DNA of 64,000 nt from Vibrio pomeroyi (GCA_041879425.1 CP090854.1:1302001-1366000); one strand, 5' to 3'; counted from the stretch's first letter, positions 1 to 8,691 are shown. The notes: generated by a model from the letters alone, not told the origin. Program-made: numbers and translations.

Positions 1-812
1 TTCAATCGGTGACTGGCGAGCTATCGTCAATCAGCCAAGACATCGTGACGGGTGCATCAGCTCAGGCTGACAAAGCAAACCTGATAGCAACGGCTGCTGA
101 AGAGCTAAGTTTGACCATTTCTGAAGTGGCTCAACAAGGTACTTCGACTTATGAAGAAGCACGCCGCTCTGAAACATCGGCAGAAGATGGCCGCAACGTG
201 ATTGTTGAGATGGTAGCGAGTATTCAACAAGTGTCGACTCAAATGAGCGATATGTCGTTGCAAATGAATACTCTGGGTTCTCACGGTGAGCAGATTGGTA
301 GCGTTATCAAGGTAATCGAAGACATTGCTGAGCAAACTAACCTGCTAGCTCTTAACGCTGCAATTGAAGCGGCTCGTGCAGGTGAATTCGGACGCGGTTT
401 TGCTGTGGTTGCTGATGAAGTACGCGCGTTAGCGGAAAGAACGACCAAAGCGACACAAGAAGTATCTGGCATCATTCAATCTATTCAATCTGGCACGCAA
501 GAAGCGGTGACTTACACTCAAGATAACTGCCGTTTGGTGGAGATTGGTGTAGAGCAAAGCTCAGGTGCTGTTTCTGCCCTAGAAGCGATTGTAAGCGGTG
601 CGGGTAATGTACAAAGCATGGTTAACTCTATCGCAACAGCAGCAGAAGAACAGACAGCTGTGACTAAAGAGATTGCGGCAGACATTACGGCGATCAGTGA
701 TATCTCTGAGCAGTCTTTGCAACTGGCGACACGCAGCTCTGAAAATACTTCAGGTTTGAATGCTAAGGTTGCTGAGTTAGAAGCACTGGTTGGTAAGTTC
801 AAACTTGCTTAG
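1..812 (+). CDS. Methyl-accepting chemotaxis protein, C-terminal part (5' end outside window)
   Basis: This is the cytoplasmic signalling half of a chemoreceptor. The reading frame is open from the window edge, so the start, the ligand-binding domain and the membrane segments lie upstream. The conserved hairpin tip is visible as [19 protein letters not shown] followed by [18 protein letters not shown], the region that contacts CheA and CheW. The rest is long heptad-rich coiled coil with Ala/Glu/Gln-rich stretches typical of methylation helices. The protein ends in KFKLA without a CheR-tethering pentapeptide. A hairpin terminator follows at 874-915. The family assignment is certain; the stimulus cannot be told from this part. 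Confidence 0.95.
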   Translation, partial: QSVTGELSSISQDIVTGASAQADKANLIATAAEELSLTISEVAQQGTSTYEEARRSETSAEDGRNVIVEMVASIQQVSTQMSDMSLQMNTLGSHGEQIGSVIKVIEDIAEQTNLLALNAAIEAARAGEFGRGFAVVADEVRALAERTTKATQEVSGIIQSIQSGTQEAVTYTQDNCRLVEIGVEQSSGAVSALEAIVSGAGNVQSMVNSIATAAEEQTAVTKEIAADITAISDISEQSLQLATRSSENTSGLNAKVAELEALVGKFKLA

Positions 813-873
813 TGCTTAGTCCGTATTCAATCGGAACTAAAAACTGATTACTGAAAGCGGACAAATAAAAGAG

Positions 874-915
874 AAGCCCAATGATTCAATGTTAATTGAG
901 TTAGTTGGGCTTTTT
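874..915 (+). terminator. Rho-independent terminator after the chemoreceptor gene
   Basis: AAGCCCAA at 874-881 pairs with TTGGGCTT at 905-912. An inner ATTCAAT/ATTGAGT pairing lies inside the stem, and a run of T follows at 911-915. Confidence 0.8.
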
Positions 916-978
916 CGTAGCTGGAATCTGGGTTCAGACACGGTATACTCCACGTTCTACAATGGAGCTAGCCTTTAC

Positions 979-1677
979 ATGTTCGACATTCTTCTGAACC
1001 ACTCTGATTTTTTACTTATCAATAAGCACCCTGGTGTCAGCGTCCATAAAGACGATGGCGATACTATGCTGCTTCAAGAAGTGGCTAAGGCAATCAATGA
1101 ACCTAAGCTGTATCTCGTTCATCGCCTTGATAAAATGACCTCAGGCATTCTGCTGCTAGCAAAGAACTCTTCAGCGGCGAGTGAGCTTTCACAGCTTTTC
1201 GCAAAGCGTGAGGTGGAGAAGTACTACCTTGCGATTGGCTCTAAGAAGCCGAAGAAAAAGCAGGGTTTGATTTCTGGAGATATGGAGCGTTCACGACGCT
1301 CTAGCTGGAAGCTACTGACTAGTAAAGAAAACCCAGCGATTACCCAATTTTTATCAGCAACGGCTGAACCCGGTGAGCGCCTACTGTTATGTAAACCCTA
1401 TACGGGGCGAACTCACCAGATCCGTGTCGCGATGAAGTCGATCGGTTCCGCTATTGTTGGTGACCCTATTTACAATCCATCGAGTGAGGCAGACAGAGGT
1501 TATCTGCATGCCTTCGCGATTCGATTTACCTATCAATCACAAGCCTACGAATATGTCTGCGACCCAAGGAGCTTAGACTCTTTAGGAGAGAAGTGGCATC
1601 AAGAAACCGTCTCTAACGGTTTGGACAGTTGGCTTGAACCTTGGTCATTAACTTGGCCAAAGCTAAACACTAAGTGA
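979..1677 (+). CDS. RluA-family pseudouridine synthase (TIGR01621-like)
   Basis: This enzyme isomerises uridine to pseudouridine in RNA; which RNA is unknown. The protein has 232 residues from ATG 979. The family motif HRLDKMTSGILLLAKN contains the catalytic Asp at about residue 51, and the later GRTHQIRVAMKSIG and GDPIYN blocks match the RluA fold. There is no N-terminal S4 domain, which fits the short RluA subgroup. An upstream GTG/TTG-type extension to 889 would run through the preceding terminator, so I prefer 979, where the homology-like FDILLNHSDFLLINKHPG begins. The stop overlaps the next gene's GTG start, so the two are probably co-translated. Confidence 0.88.
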   Translation: MFDILLNHSDFLLINKHPGVSVHKDDGDTMLLQEVAKAINEPKLYLVHRLDKMTSGILLLAKNSSAASELSQLFAKREVEKYYLAIGSKKPKKKQGLISGDMERSRRSSWKLLTSKENPAITQFLSATAEPGERLLLCKPYTGRTHQIRVAMKSIGSAIVGDPIYNPSSEADRGYLHAFAIRFTYQSQAYEYVCDPRSLDSLGEKWHQETVSNGLDSWLEPWSLTWPKLNTK

Positions 1678-2639
1678 GTGAAATAATGGAAGCATCAGCT
1701 TTACCTCTGTTTTTTAGTCATATTGAACAGCAACTTAATGAAGTACCGAATGAACTGCGTCGTATCTTTCACGGACGTGGTAAGTTTTGGCCAGGTCTAG
1801 AGCAACTGACATGTGATTGGGTTGATGGGCAACTACTGGTTAACGTATTCAAAGAAGTAGATGATGAGTTCTTGTCATCTCTTAAAGCCGGATTGGTTGA
1901 CTTGACCAATAAAGACATCTGGCAAGCAAAGCAGGGCACAAGTATTGTTCTGCAACACCGTTATGCTGATGGTGCGCCTTCAGAAGTGCTGTGGGGCGAG
2001 CTAAACGACTCTCCAGTCGTGGTTGAGCACGGTCTTAAATATCTGCTCGACATTGGCCGTAATCAGAACTTCGGTTTGTTCCTAGACATGCGTAATGGTC
2101 GCCAGTGGGTACAAGATAATGCCAATGGTAAGAATGTTCTTAACTTGTTCGCATACACTTGTGGCTTCTCTGTCGCAGCTATCGCTGGTGGTGCTCGTCA
2201 ATGCATGAACGTGGACATGTCGCGAGGCTCGCTAAACAAAGGTCGCGATAATCACCGTTTGAATGACCACGACATGCGCTCGGTTAACTTCCTTGGTTAC
2301 GATATTTTTAAGTCGTGGGGCAAAATCAAGAAAGGTGGTCCTTACGAGCTAGTTATTATCGATCCGCCTTCGTTCCAAAAAGGTAGCTTCGCTCTAACCA
2401 AAGATTACAAAAAGATCTTACGTCGATTACCTGAGCTTCTGACAGAAGGTGGTGAAGTGATTGCGTGTGTTAACTCGCCAGCGGTTTCTCCGAACTTCCT
2501 TATCGAGACGATGGCAGAAGAAGCGCCAAACGTTGAGTTTATTGAGCGCCTAGACAACCCGCCTGAGTTTGTCGATGTCGATCTTGATTCAAGCTTGAAG
2601 GTGCTGAGGTTTAAGATAAGCGCTTCTGCTGACGCTTAA
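1674..2639 (+). CDS. Class I SAM-dependent methyltransferase, RlmI/RlmK-like
   Basis: This is a Rossmann-fold methyltransferase of about 321 residues, related to the catalytic half of rRNA methyltransferases such as RlmI (COG1092). The SAM-binding motif I is NVLNLFAYTCGFSVAAIAGG at about 154-173, and the motif IV catalytic loop is DPPSF at about 230-234. It lacks an obvious N-terminal PUA domain, so substrate identity is uncertain. The GTG start at 1674 overlaps the stop of the upstream pseudouridine synthase; an in-frame ATG at 1686 is an alternative. Two RNA-modification-type enzymes in one transcript make a plausible pair. A strong hairpin terminator follows directly. Confidence 0.85.
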   Translation: MSEIMEASALPLFFSHIEQQLNEVPNELRRIFHGRGKFWPGLEQLTCDWVDGQLLVNVFKEVDDEFLSSLKAGLVDLTNKDIWQAKQGTSIVLQHRYADGAPSEVLWGELNDSPVVVEHGLKYLLDIGRNQNFGLFLDMRNGRQWVQDNANGKNVLNLFAYTCGFSVAAIAGGARQCMNVDMSRGSLNKGRDNHRLNDHDMRSVNFLGYDIFKSWGKIKKGGPYELVIIDPPSFQKGSFALTKDYKKILRRLPELLTEGGEVIACVNSPAVSPNFLIETMAEEAPNVEFIERLDNPPEFVDVDLDSSLKVLRFKISASADA

Positions 2640-2660
2640 TTGTTTTTAAACTTCAGTTAG

Positions 2661-2692
2661 AAAAAACGCCGCTCATATTGAGCGGCGTTTTT
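2661..2692. terminator. Bidirectional hairpin terminator between convergent genes
   Basis: A perfect 10-bp stem (ACGCCGCTCA, loop TAT, TGAGCGGCGT) is flanked by A-run and T-run, so it can end transcription from both the methyltransferase and the minus-strand ynjF gene. Confidence 0.9.
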
Positions 2693-2717
2693 GTATCTTG
2701 TTTTTGTCGTTAGATTG

Positions 2718-3338
2718 CTAACTCTCTTGCTGAGTCTTGAGGGTCTGGAACCCAAAATAAATTCGCATAAACGTAGTCAGCCAACATGCCGCCCCAAAGG
2801 TATAGGCAATAACTGCAAAGTGTTGCGGCCAAATACAAAAGGCAATAAAACAGGCGATGGTCTCTGTGCCTTCGGTTAGACCTGACATGTAGTAAAGCGA
2901 CTTGTGCTTATAAACGGGGTTCTCGATTCCTCGTTTGCCTGCCATCACCGCAAACGCCAAAAAGCTGCTGCCTGTGCCGATAAAAGAGAAGATCAAAAAT
3001 GCACCGGCAATAGCGTTGTGCTCAGGGTTGGCAATCACGAAGCCAAAAGGAATCAGCGAATAGAAAAGGAAATCTAGGCTGATATCGAGGAAGCCGCCCG
3101 CATCACTGATACCTTGGATTCGAGCCAAAGCGCCATCAAGCCCATCACACACTCTGTTGAATACAATGAAGCCCAACGCCCACTCATATTGTTGAAATGC
3201 TAACGCAGGAAACGCTAAACAACCGACTAAAAATCCGAACAGGGTGGTTTGATTTGCAGTGATACCGATTTGATTCAGTACCTTTGCTGATTGATTTAAC
3301 GGCCACTTGATGACCTTGATAGAGTACTTATCCAGCAT
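2718..3338 (-). CDS. ynjF: CDP-alcohol phosphatidyltransferase family membrane protein (YnjF-like)
   Basis: A polytopic inner-membrane enzyme that should transfer a phosphatidyl group from CDP-diacylglycerol to an alcohol acceptor, which is not known here. The diagnostic D-x2-D-G-x2-A-R...G-x3-D-x3-D motif is complete, with Asp at about 65, 68, 85 and 89 of the 206-residue form. I chose ATG 3338 because GGAG lies eight bases upstream and because 206 residues is the length I recall for E. coli YnjF; a longer form from 3386 has no such support. The start overlaps the end of the ABC ATPase gene by 11 bp. The ynjB-C-D-F order is as in E. coli apart from missing ynjA and ynjE. Confidence 0.85.
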   Translation of the reverse strand: MLDKYSIKVIKWPLNQSAKVLNQIGITANQTTLFGFLVGCLAFPALAFQQYEWALGFIVFNRVCDGLDGALARIQGISDAGGFLDISLDFLFYSLIPFGFVIANPEHNAIAGAFLIFSFIGTGSSFLAFAVMAGKRGIENPVYKHKSLYYMSGLTEGTETIACFIAFCIWPQHFAVIAYTFGAACWLTTFMRIYFGFQTLKTQQES

Positions 3339-3978
3339 GATGACTTCTCCATGGCCAAGACAGTACTTGCGCCCCTTGAGGCACATCTGCGTCGTCGTGC
3401 GTCACCATCAGCGTAGGGATGTTGGCTTTTGTCAGTTGTTCAAACACCCAATCGCGAAACTGTGCTCTGAGCTCTTGGTCTAACTTACTGAACGGTTCAT
3501 CAAGTAAAGCCAGTTTAGGCTTCGCTAACAACATGCGAGTTAAGCTTATTCTCGCCCGTTGGCCGCCGGAGATTTGATCGGGGAACGACTCAGTTAAATG
3601 AGTTAATTCAATATCTTTTAACGCCGCCATTGCTTGTTGCTGGCGAGCTGAGCCTTTAACAGAGTTAGGTAATGAGAATGCCAAGTTTTCCCACACTTTT
3701 AGATGAGGGAATAGCAAGTCATCTTGAAACAAAATACCGACCTGACGTTGATGTGATGGAAGTTCATCGAGCTGAATATCGTTCAAAACCACGCTGCCAG
3801 TGTATGAAAACTCTTCATTCAGGTGCCCAGCAACAGCGTCCAACAAAGTCGATTTTCCGCAGCCGCTCGGCCCCATCAAAGCCAATACTTGGCCAGATTC
3901 TAATGTTACGTTTAGCGCTGAAAACAGCGATTCACCATCGTTCTTATGGATGGCGAGGTCGTTGAGGTACAGACTCAT
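3328..3978 (-). CDS. ynjD: ABC transporter ATP-binding protein YnjD
   Basis: ATPase subunit of a binding-protein-dependent importer. Walker A is GPSGCGKST at residues 36-44, the Q-loop region reads GILFQDDLLFPHL, the signature is ISGGQRARISL, Walker B is LALLDEPFSKLD, and the switch His is in MVTHDDAD. It has 216 residues, the usual size for the family. Its start lies inside the last 35 bp of ynjC and its end overlaps ynjF, so the whole operon is tightly coupled. The substrate of Ynj transporters is not settled; thiamine-like and other substrates have been suggested on similarity to ThiBPQ-type systems. Confidence 0.9.
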   Translation of the reverse strand: MSLYLNDLAIHKNDGESLFSALNVTLESGQVLALMGPSGCGKSTLLDAVAGHLNEEFSYTGSVVLNDIQLDELPSHQRQVGILFQDDLLFPHLKVWENLAFSLPNSVKGSARQQQAMAALKDIELTHLTESFPDQISGGQRARISLTRMLLAKPKLALLDEPFSKLDQELRAQFRDWVFEQLTKANIPTLMVTHDDADVPQGAQVLSWPWRSHHAG

Positions 3979-5644
3979 TACTTAAGAAACCCTTAAAAGT
4001 AAGACGGCGATATCTGAGTTGAAGTCGGCTGACTAATATCGCTAAAGAGAAAAAGAAAAGAGGCAATAAGGCCTGCCAAATGGCATAAATTGCGGTCACT
4101 CTACGGTCGAAACCGCTAGTAAGGGCGACAGCTTCAGTGGTGATGGTACTAATACGACCTGCACCTAGCATCAATGTTGGTAAGTATTGAGCCAAACTCA
4201 CGCTGATCCCGACCGCCCATGCAAAGGCAATGGCAGGTAACAAGATAGGCAGCTTGATGGAGTACCAACTTTGAAATGGCGACTTGCCCAAGCTGAGTGA
4301 CGCTTTTATCAGGCCATCATTGAAGCTTTTCCAAGGCCCGTCTAAAGACAAGTACACAAATGGAAAGGCGAAGAATACGTGTGCCCAAATCACCCAGAAC
4401 TCATAAGCGCTGCTGCCGATATAAAGCGTGGTGACTTGCATACCGAACAACACAGAGAGCTGAGGGATCAACATCGGGATCGCGATAATAAAACCGGGCA
4501 CTTGCCACTTGTATTTAATTCGATATTCGTGAGCAACCAGTGCAAGTATCAAAGCAACCGAAGCGGCAATAAGACCAATCCATAAGCTTTGCCCGACGGT
4601 GCTAACAATGCCATCCCACTCAAACTCCCAAAAACGCATGCTATAGCGACTTGGAAGTAAATCAGGAAAGCGCCAACGTTGGGCAACACTCCAAATCACC
4701 ATCAATGGAATAATGAGCAGTGACGACGCAGCAAGCACAGTAAACACGGTTTTCCCCGGAAGGTTCGCGCCTGTTCTGCCTGAATATTGCCAAGTTCGGA
4801 AGTATTTCAGAATTGCCCATTCAACCAAACGTGCTAAGGCGATGATCAACGACGCTAAGCCAAATAGAACAATGGCTCCGGCTGCTGCTCGTGGCAGTAG
4901 GTTAAGGTCTGGGTCGTTAAACCATTGCCATACTAGTACTGCAAAGGTCGGCGGATTAGTCGGACCAATGATCAAAGCAATATCGACAACCGATACGCTG
5001 TAAGCGAGTACGGCGAGCATTGGGAAACGAAGCTTAGTAAACCATTGTGGGAAAATACACTTCCACCAAATCTGAGAGCGGCTGTAGCCCAGTGAAGCAC
5101 TCACCTTAGTGATACGTTCGACATCTATTTGTTGAAGTATCGATATGCTCATAAGCAACAAGAAAGGGACTTCTTTGAGTGCCAGCATAATGATGAGACC
5201 GAAAGCATATGGATCTTTGACCAACAAAGCCAATTCAGAACTCGTCGCCGATTCACCGAGTAGGTGATGCACGGCTCTCGCTCCAAGGCCTGTTGGGCTA
5301 AATAGAAAAGCAAAGCCAATGGCGAAAGCCACATGTGGAATAGCCAGCATTGGCGATAACGTCAGCTCAATCTTTCTCCAAAACTTGTTTCCCCAAGAGG
5401 CTTGAAGAATACAAAAAGTAAGAAAGCAGGCGATGTAGCTGCTCGCGATCGCAGAGCTTAGGCTTAAACCGATAGAGTGCCAAGCACCTTCCCATTGGAA
5501 GACTTGGCTAAAACCGTTGAGAGAGGGCTCCTCTAAACCCAGGGGCGGGATAAAACTCAGTGACGAGGCCACCACTCCCGCTACCCCAGGAATCGTAGGG
5601 ATAATGCACACAGCTATAACAACAAAATATAGAGCGCGTAGCAT
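3944..5644 (-). CDS. ynjC: ABC transporter permease YnjC (fused, two permease units)
   Basis: Inner-membrane permease of the YnjBCD importer. The 566-residue chain contains two binding-protein-dependent permease modules in tandem, each with about six hydrophobic segments and an EAA-like loop; the second includes KASLSLGKSPFQSWYSIKLP. This duplicated layout is shared with ThiP- and FbpB-type permeases. ATG 5644 is preferred over the adjacent TTG. It begins 5 bp after the binding-protein stop and ends inside ynjD. Nothing looks truncated. Confidence 0.9.
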   Translation of the reverse strand: MLRALYFVVIAVCIIPTIPGVAGVVASSLSFIPPLGLEEPSLNGFSQVFQWEGAWHSIGLSLSSAIASSYIACFLTFCILQASWGNKFWRKIELTLSPMLAIPHVAFAIGFAFLFSPTGLGARAVHHLLGESATSSELALLVKDPYAFGLIIMLALKEVPFLLLMSISILQQIDVERITKVSASLGYSRSQIWWKCIFPQWFTKLRFPMLAVLAYSVSVVDIALIIGPTNPPTFAVLVWQWFNDPDLNLLPRAAAGAIVLFGLASLIIALARLVEWAILKYFRTWQYSGRTGANLPGKTVFTVLAASSLLIIPLMVIWSVAQRWRFPDLLPSRYSMRFWEFEWDGIVSTVGQSLWIGLIAASVALILALVAHEYRIKYKWQVPGFIIAIPMLIPQLSVLFGMQVTTLYIGSSAYEFWVIWAHVFFAFPFVYLSLDGPWKSFNDGLIKASLSLGKSPFQSWYSIKLPILLPAIAFAWAVGISVSLAQYLPTLMLGAGRISTITTEAVALTSGFDRRVTAIYAIWQALLPLFFFSLAILVSRLQLRYRRLTFKGFLSNESVPQRPRHP

Positions 5645-5649
5645 CAAGC

Positions 5650-6816
5650 TTAGTTACCGTATCGCTTAAGCCACTCTTTCTCGAGCGCGTTTTGCCAGCT
5701 TGGGTGTGGTTCATCAACCGACTTAAATTGCTGAGTATTTTTAGCACTTCCAGTCAGGTATTTACTGCTTAACACTGAAGGATCGCCCCAAACATTAAGG
5801 TCACCCTTGCGAGATTGCGCTTCTGGGCTCAATAGGAAGTTGATGGTCACTTGAGCGCCTGCCGTTGCATTGGCATTCCAAGGAATCGCAAGGAAGTGAA
5901 TATTAGATAGAGCACCGCTTTCTAACGCATAAGCCTTGGTAGTTTCCGCTAAACGGCCACTTGCTTGTGCTGAATACACAGAGTTTGGATTGAAGGTTAT
6001 GGCAAGGTCGAGTTGTCCATCATCCAGAAGCTGGATGCTTTCAGATGTGCCAGCAGGGAATTGTTTGCCGCCACGCCAAGCCACTTTATGGAATTTATCT
6101 AAGTAAGCCCAAAGTGGTGCTGTTACTGCTTGGAAGTTGTCTTCCGAAACAGGCTGAGCCAGTGCTGGGTTATTGTTTGTTAGCTCAATCAATAGAGATT
6201 TGATGAAGCTGGTGCCGTGAAATTCAGGTGGGCGAGGGTAGCTCAAACGGTTTGGGAAAGCTTGAGCGTAGCTCAACATCTCTGAAAATGATTGTGGCGG
6301 ATTGTGTAGTGTCTCTTGGTCGTGAATGAACACAAGTTGTCCAACGCCCCAAGGTGCTTCAAGGCCTTCTGTTGGTTCAGAGAAGTCGACATCAATCGGT
6401 AAAGACTTATCGACGAACTGCCAGTTTGGAAGCGATTCTGTGAACGGGCCAAACAACAAAGCGTTGTCTTTCATCGAACGGAAGTTTTCGCCATTAATCC
6501 AAACGATATCAACACTGCCTTCACTGTTCTTACCTGCCGCTTTTTCTGCGAGTAAGCGAGTCGTGGTTTCTGCAATATCAGTTACTTTTACATGCTTTAA
6601 GGTAACACCATAGTCACTCTGTAACTTCTTGCCTGCCCATTGTAGGTAATGATTGATCTCTTGGCTTCCGCCCCAAGCGTGAAAGTAGACAGTTTCTCCC
6701 TCTGCCTGCTGTTCAATTTGGTTCCAGCTATCGGTTGATGTTGCTTCATCAGCATAAATGGTTGCGCTGTATGCAACGGTTGCCATGATTCCTAACGTAC
6801 TTACTATCTTGTTCAT
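5650..6816 (-). CDS. ynjB: ABC transporter periplasmic binding protein YnjB
   Basis: Solute receptor of the importer. From ATG 6816 the protein starts with a Sec signal peptide, MNKIVSTLGIMATVAYSATIYA, then a mature solute-binding fold beginning ETVYFHAWGGSQEINHYLQW, characteristic of the YnjB subgroup. GGAAAAG lies a few bases upstream; longer starts at 6828 and 6852 only add residues before the signal peptide. It is first in the minus-strand ynjBCDF operon, so its 356-bp upstream region should hold the promoter. I see no TPP riboswitch there. The ligand cannot be read from the sequence. Confidence 0.9.
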   Translation of the reverse strand: MNKIVSTLGIMATVAYSATIYADEATSTDSWNQIEQQAEGETVYFHAWGGSQEINHYLQWAGKKLQSDYGVTLKHVKVTDIAETTTRLLAEKAAGKNSEGSVDIVWINGENFRSMKDNALLFGPFTESLPNWQFVDKSLPIDVDFSEPTEGLEAPWGVGQLVFIHDQETLHNPPQSFSEMLSYAQAFPNRLSYPRPPEFHGTSFIKSLLIELTNNNPALAQPVSEDNFQAVTAPLWAYLDKFHKVAWRGGKQFPAGTSESIQLLDDGQLDLAITFNPNSVYSAQASGRLAETTKAYALESGALSNIHFLAIPWNANATAGAQVTINFLLSPEAQSRKGDLNVWGDPSVLSSKYLTGSAKNTQQFKSVDEPHPSWQNALEKEWLKRYGN

Positions 6817-7120
6817 AAACTTTTCCATTTGGTAGTGAACGGGCAAGAGCATTGTATTTTCGAACTCCCTAGGGCGTGTTGACCTTTCGTGGCTAACGAA
6901 AGATCAACATGGCTTAATAGTTATTCTATCTGTTTCTGAAATAATTTCTAATTCAATAGTAAATTCAATCAATTACTAGGGGCTTTTGCCATCCTACCAA
7001 CAGACCGTTAAAGCGGTGAATTAATTGCACCTAAATGAGGTTTTTTTGATATTTATTGGAGGTTGGTACGAAAAGAAGGCGAGAAGTAGCGTTTTTAATG
7101 ATTAGGTTTTGAGCAGGCAA
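6817..7120. other. Intergenic region upstream of ynjB with a near-perfect inverted repeat
   Basis: No gene is visible. The notable element is an inverted repeat at 6878-6908: GTTGACCTTTCGT, a 5-base loop GGCTA, then ACGAAAGATCAAC (one mismatch). It is preceded by CCTAGGGC. No T-run follows on either strand, so it is more likely an operator or the end of a small repeat element than a terminator. The rest is AT-rich without clear motifs. Confidence 0.5.
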
Positions 7121-7146
7121 TAAAAAAGGAGCCGTGAAGGCTCCTA
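7121..7146 (-). terminator. Terminator for the META-domain lipoprotein gene
   Basis: On the minus strand AGGAGCC, loop TTCAC, GGCTCCT is followed by TTTTTT. It lies 27 bases past the stop codon at 7173. Confidence 0.85.
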
Positions 7147-7172
7147 AATCAATATCTGATGTCGATGACGGA

Positions 7173-7619
7173 TTAGTTTACCCAGTCACGAATTGTGTAC
7201 GTTAGTGTGTGTACATCGTTTTTCAGTACTAGTGTATCGTTAGTTAGCGTTACGTCGCTCCACTCGCTTAGAGTAGCTGAAACCGATTGTTCGATTTCCA
7301 TCGCTGAGCCCTGACACATTTTCATTGTCATGCCCATTTGTTTGATACGGAATTGACCGTCTTTTAGTTCGCCCTGACCAAAGAAGTTGTTACAACCAGC
7401 CATGCCGTTTGCAGTCATCTTTTCGCCGATCTCTAGACGAGGTGTTGCTTGATGTTCGCTTTTCTCAATGTCCTTGCCATCAATTTGCGCAAGTTCCCAA
7501 TTATGGTGCTGTAGATCGGTTGGTGTTACTTGCATAGCGTTATCACCTGTTGTTGTGCATGCTGCTAGCATCATAGGTAAAGCGGCTACTGCTAGTAATT
7601 TTTTTGAACTAAACTTCAT
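7173..7619 (-). CDS. META-domain lipoprotein, HslJ-like
   Basis: A small envelope lipoprotein of the META/HslJ family. From ATG 7619 it starts with a lipoprotein signal peptide whose lipobox is LAAC, with acylated Cys at 21. The META domain begins NWELAQIDGKDI and carries the family core MAGCNNFFGQGELKDG, then MKMC. E. coli HslJ is heat-inducible and linked to novobiocin resistance; this role is not shown here. A longer ORF to 7679 would put 20 non-signal residues ahead of the signal peptide and is rejected. It is a single-gene unit with its own terminator. Confidence 0.88.
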   Translation of the reverse strand: MKFSSKKLLAVAALPMMLAACTTTGDNAMQVTPTDLQHHNWELAQIDGKDIEKSEHQATPRLEIGEKMTANGMAGCNNFFGQGELKDGQFRIKQMGMTMKMCQGSAMEIEQSVSATLSEWSDVTLTNDTLVLKNDVHTLTYTIRDWVN

Positions 7620-7806
7620 ATTATAAGGCTCCAAAGGAAAGAACGAAGTTACTGAATAAGTGTAACTTGATGGGTTCAAAGTATAGTTTACAAAACACTA
7701 TATGTGTCAGTATAAGGTCATAGTTTAGTATGGATTTCATGAGCTAGGCGACAAATTAATCGCTTATTTTTGAATTAGTAAGCTTGATTTGGATGTGTAA
7801 GGAGAT

Positions 7807-8070
7807 GTGGTGGAGCAGTTAGAGTTTTTCCAAGTTCCAAGCCCTTGCGTTGGGGTGTGCTCAAGCGATGAAAAAGGCTATTGCAATGGCTGTATGCGCA
7901 AAAGAGAAGAGCGTTTTAATTGGATGTCGATGGCGCCCGCTGAACAATTGCACGTGATAAAACTGTGTCGTCAGCGCTATAGACGAAAAATAATGAAGCA
8001 AAACAGCTTGGTTGGTCAGCCGGTAGACGAAGAGGGAAACACAAGTCCCCAGAGAGATCTTTTCGGCTAA
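7807..8070 (+). CDS. DUF1289 family small cysteine-rich protein
   Basis: An 87-residue protein with the DUF1289 pattern PSPCVGVCSSDEKGYCNGC. Cysteines at about 14, 18, 26 and 29, plus one at 54, suggest metal or Fe-S binding, though the family function is not established. The GTG start at 7807 has GGAG a few bases upstream; GTG 7810 is equally possible. The C-terminal tail is charged and probably disordered. It stands alone, followed by a 109-bp gap before a small ORF. Confidence 0.8.
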   Translation: MVEQLEFFQVPSPCVGVCSSDEKGYCNGCMRKREERFNWMSMAPAEQLHVIKLCRQRYRRKIMKQNSLVGQPVDEEGNTSPQRDLFG

Positions 8071-8179
8071 AGAGGAAGTATTAAGATTTTATTTAACTCC
8101 GAAGTAACTATTACTTTACATAATGGTTGGGGTGTAATATTAAGATAGGTACCTTTGTACCAGAAGGAGTGGTGTCGGT

Positions 8180-8347
8180 ATGAATAAAAAGGACGTAAGA
8201 ATCAAAAAAAAGCCAGTCAAAGCACTGGATAGGAAACCGATTGGGGCGAAAGATGACCCTGAAGAGAGCGCGCGTGATTGGCATTCGATGTCAGAAGAAG
8301 AACGAATGGAAATCCTTTCTCACCTTTCAGACATGCCTTTTCAATAA
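8180..8347 (+). CDS. 55-residue conserved-looking small protein, function unknown
   Basis: An ORF of 55 codons, ATG 8180 to TAA 8345-8347. AAGGAG lies eight bases before the start, which is a strong ribosome binding site. The product begins MNKKDVRIKKKPVKALDRKP and ends MSEEERMEILSHLSDMPFQ: a Lys/Arg-rich N-terminus, then an acidic, probably helical C-terminus with no hydrophobic segment. This layout would suit a nucleic-acid- or protein-binding peptide, but that is a guess. Its stop lies 41 bp from the convergent thiamine-binding-type gene. Longer overlapping frames at 8241 and 8278 lack a ribosome site and are treated as noise. Confidence 0.7.
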   Translation: MNKKDVRIKKKPVKALDRKPIGAKDDPEESARDWHSMSEEERMEILSHLSDMPFQ

Positions 8348-8388
8348 CATCACTGGTTCATCAGAGTCTTTTCAACAGCAGCACTTTC

Positions 8389-8691
8389 TTAAACAAACAT
8401 ATGATTCGCTTTCGTTACACCTCGATGGTATGTACAAAATGTATCATCGGCTTCGGTGGTCTTACTATGAATCTTAATGTTTGTGATGACTTCAACAGCC
8501 CCTGCGTCGTAACAAGCTTGTTCGGCCTTTTTGACGATATCGAGTAATTGGTTGAGTTCACCTTTCATCGTGGTTTCCATTGCGCCGACTTGGAATGGAA
8601 CATCGGCCGCTTTTACCACTTCAATGGCTTTATCAACAACTTCGAAATTGTTGCCTTCTTTAACGCGAGGGATCACTTGGAAGGCAACCAT
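8389..8691 (-). CDS. MTH1187/YkoF-type thiamine-binding family protein
   Basis: A 100-residue ferredoxin-like-fold protein of the Thiamine_BP (DUF77/UPF0045) family. The pattern MVAFQVIPRVKEG, then VPFQVGAMETTMKGEL and AVEVITNIKIHSK, is typical. Homologues bind thiamine or its pyrimidine part and often act with transport or salvage genes. I prefer ATG 8691, with AAGAAG just upstream; the longer form uses TTG 8736 and adds a charged segment outside the domain. The gene is monocistronic. A 64-bp tandem repeat lies about 110 bp upstream, inside its probable promoter zone. Confidence 0.8.
   Translation of the reverse strand: MVAFQVIPRVKEGNNFEVVDKAIEVVKAADVPFQVGAMETTMKGELNQLLDIVKKAEQACYDAGAVEVITNIKIHSKTTEADDTFCTYHRGVTKANHMFV

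Noticed and set aside
6817..7172. Possible TPP riboswitch before ynjB
   Set aside because: ynjBCD resembles thiamine-type importers, but the conserved CTGAGA and ACC-x-GATC-type THI-box segments are absent on the minus strand.
8241..8547. Two overlapping plus-strand frames (8241-8477 and 8278-8547)
   Set aside because: They overlap the 55-residue gene and the minus-strand thiamine-binding-type gene, with no ribosome sites.
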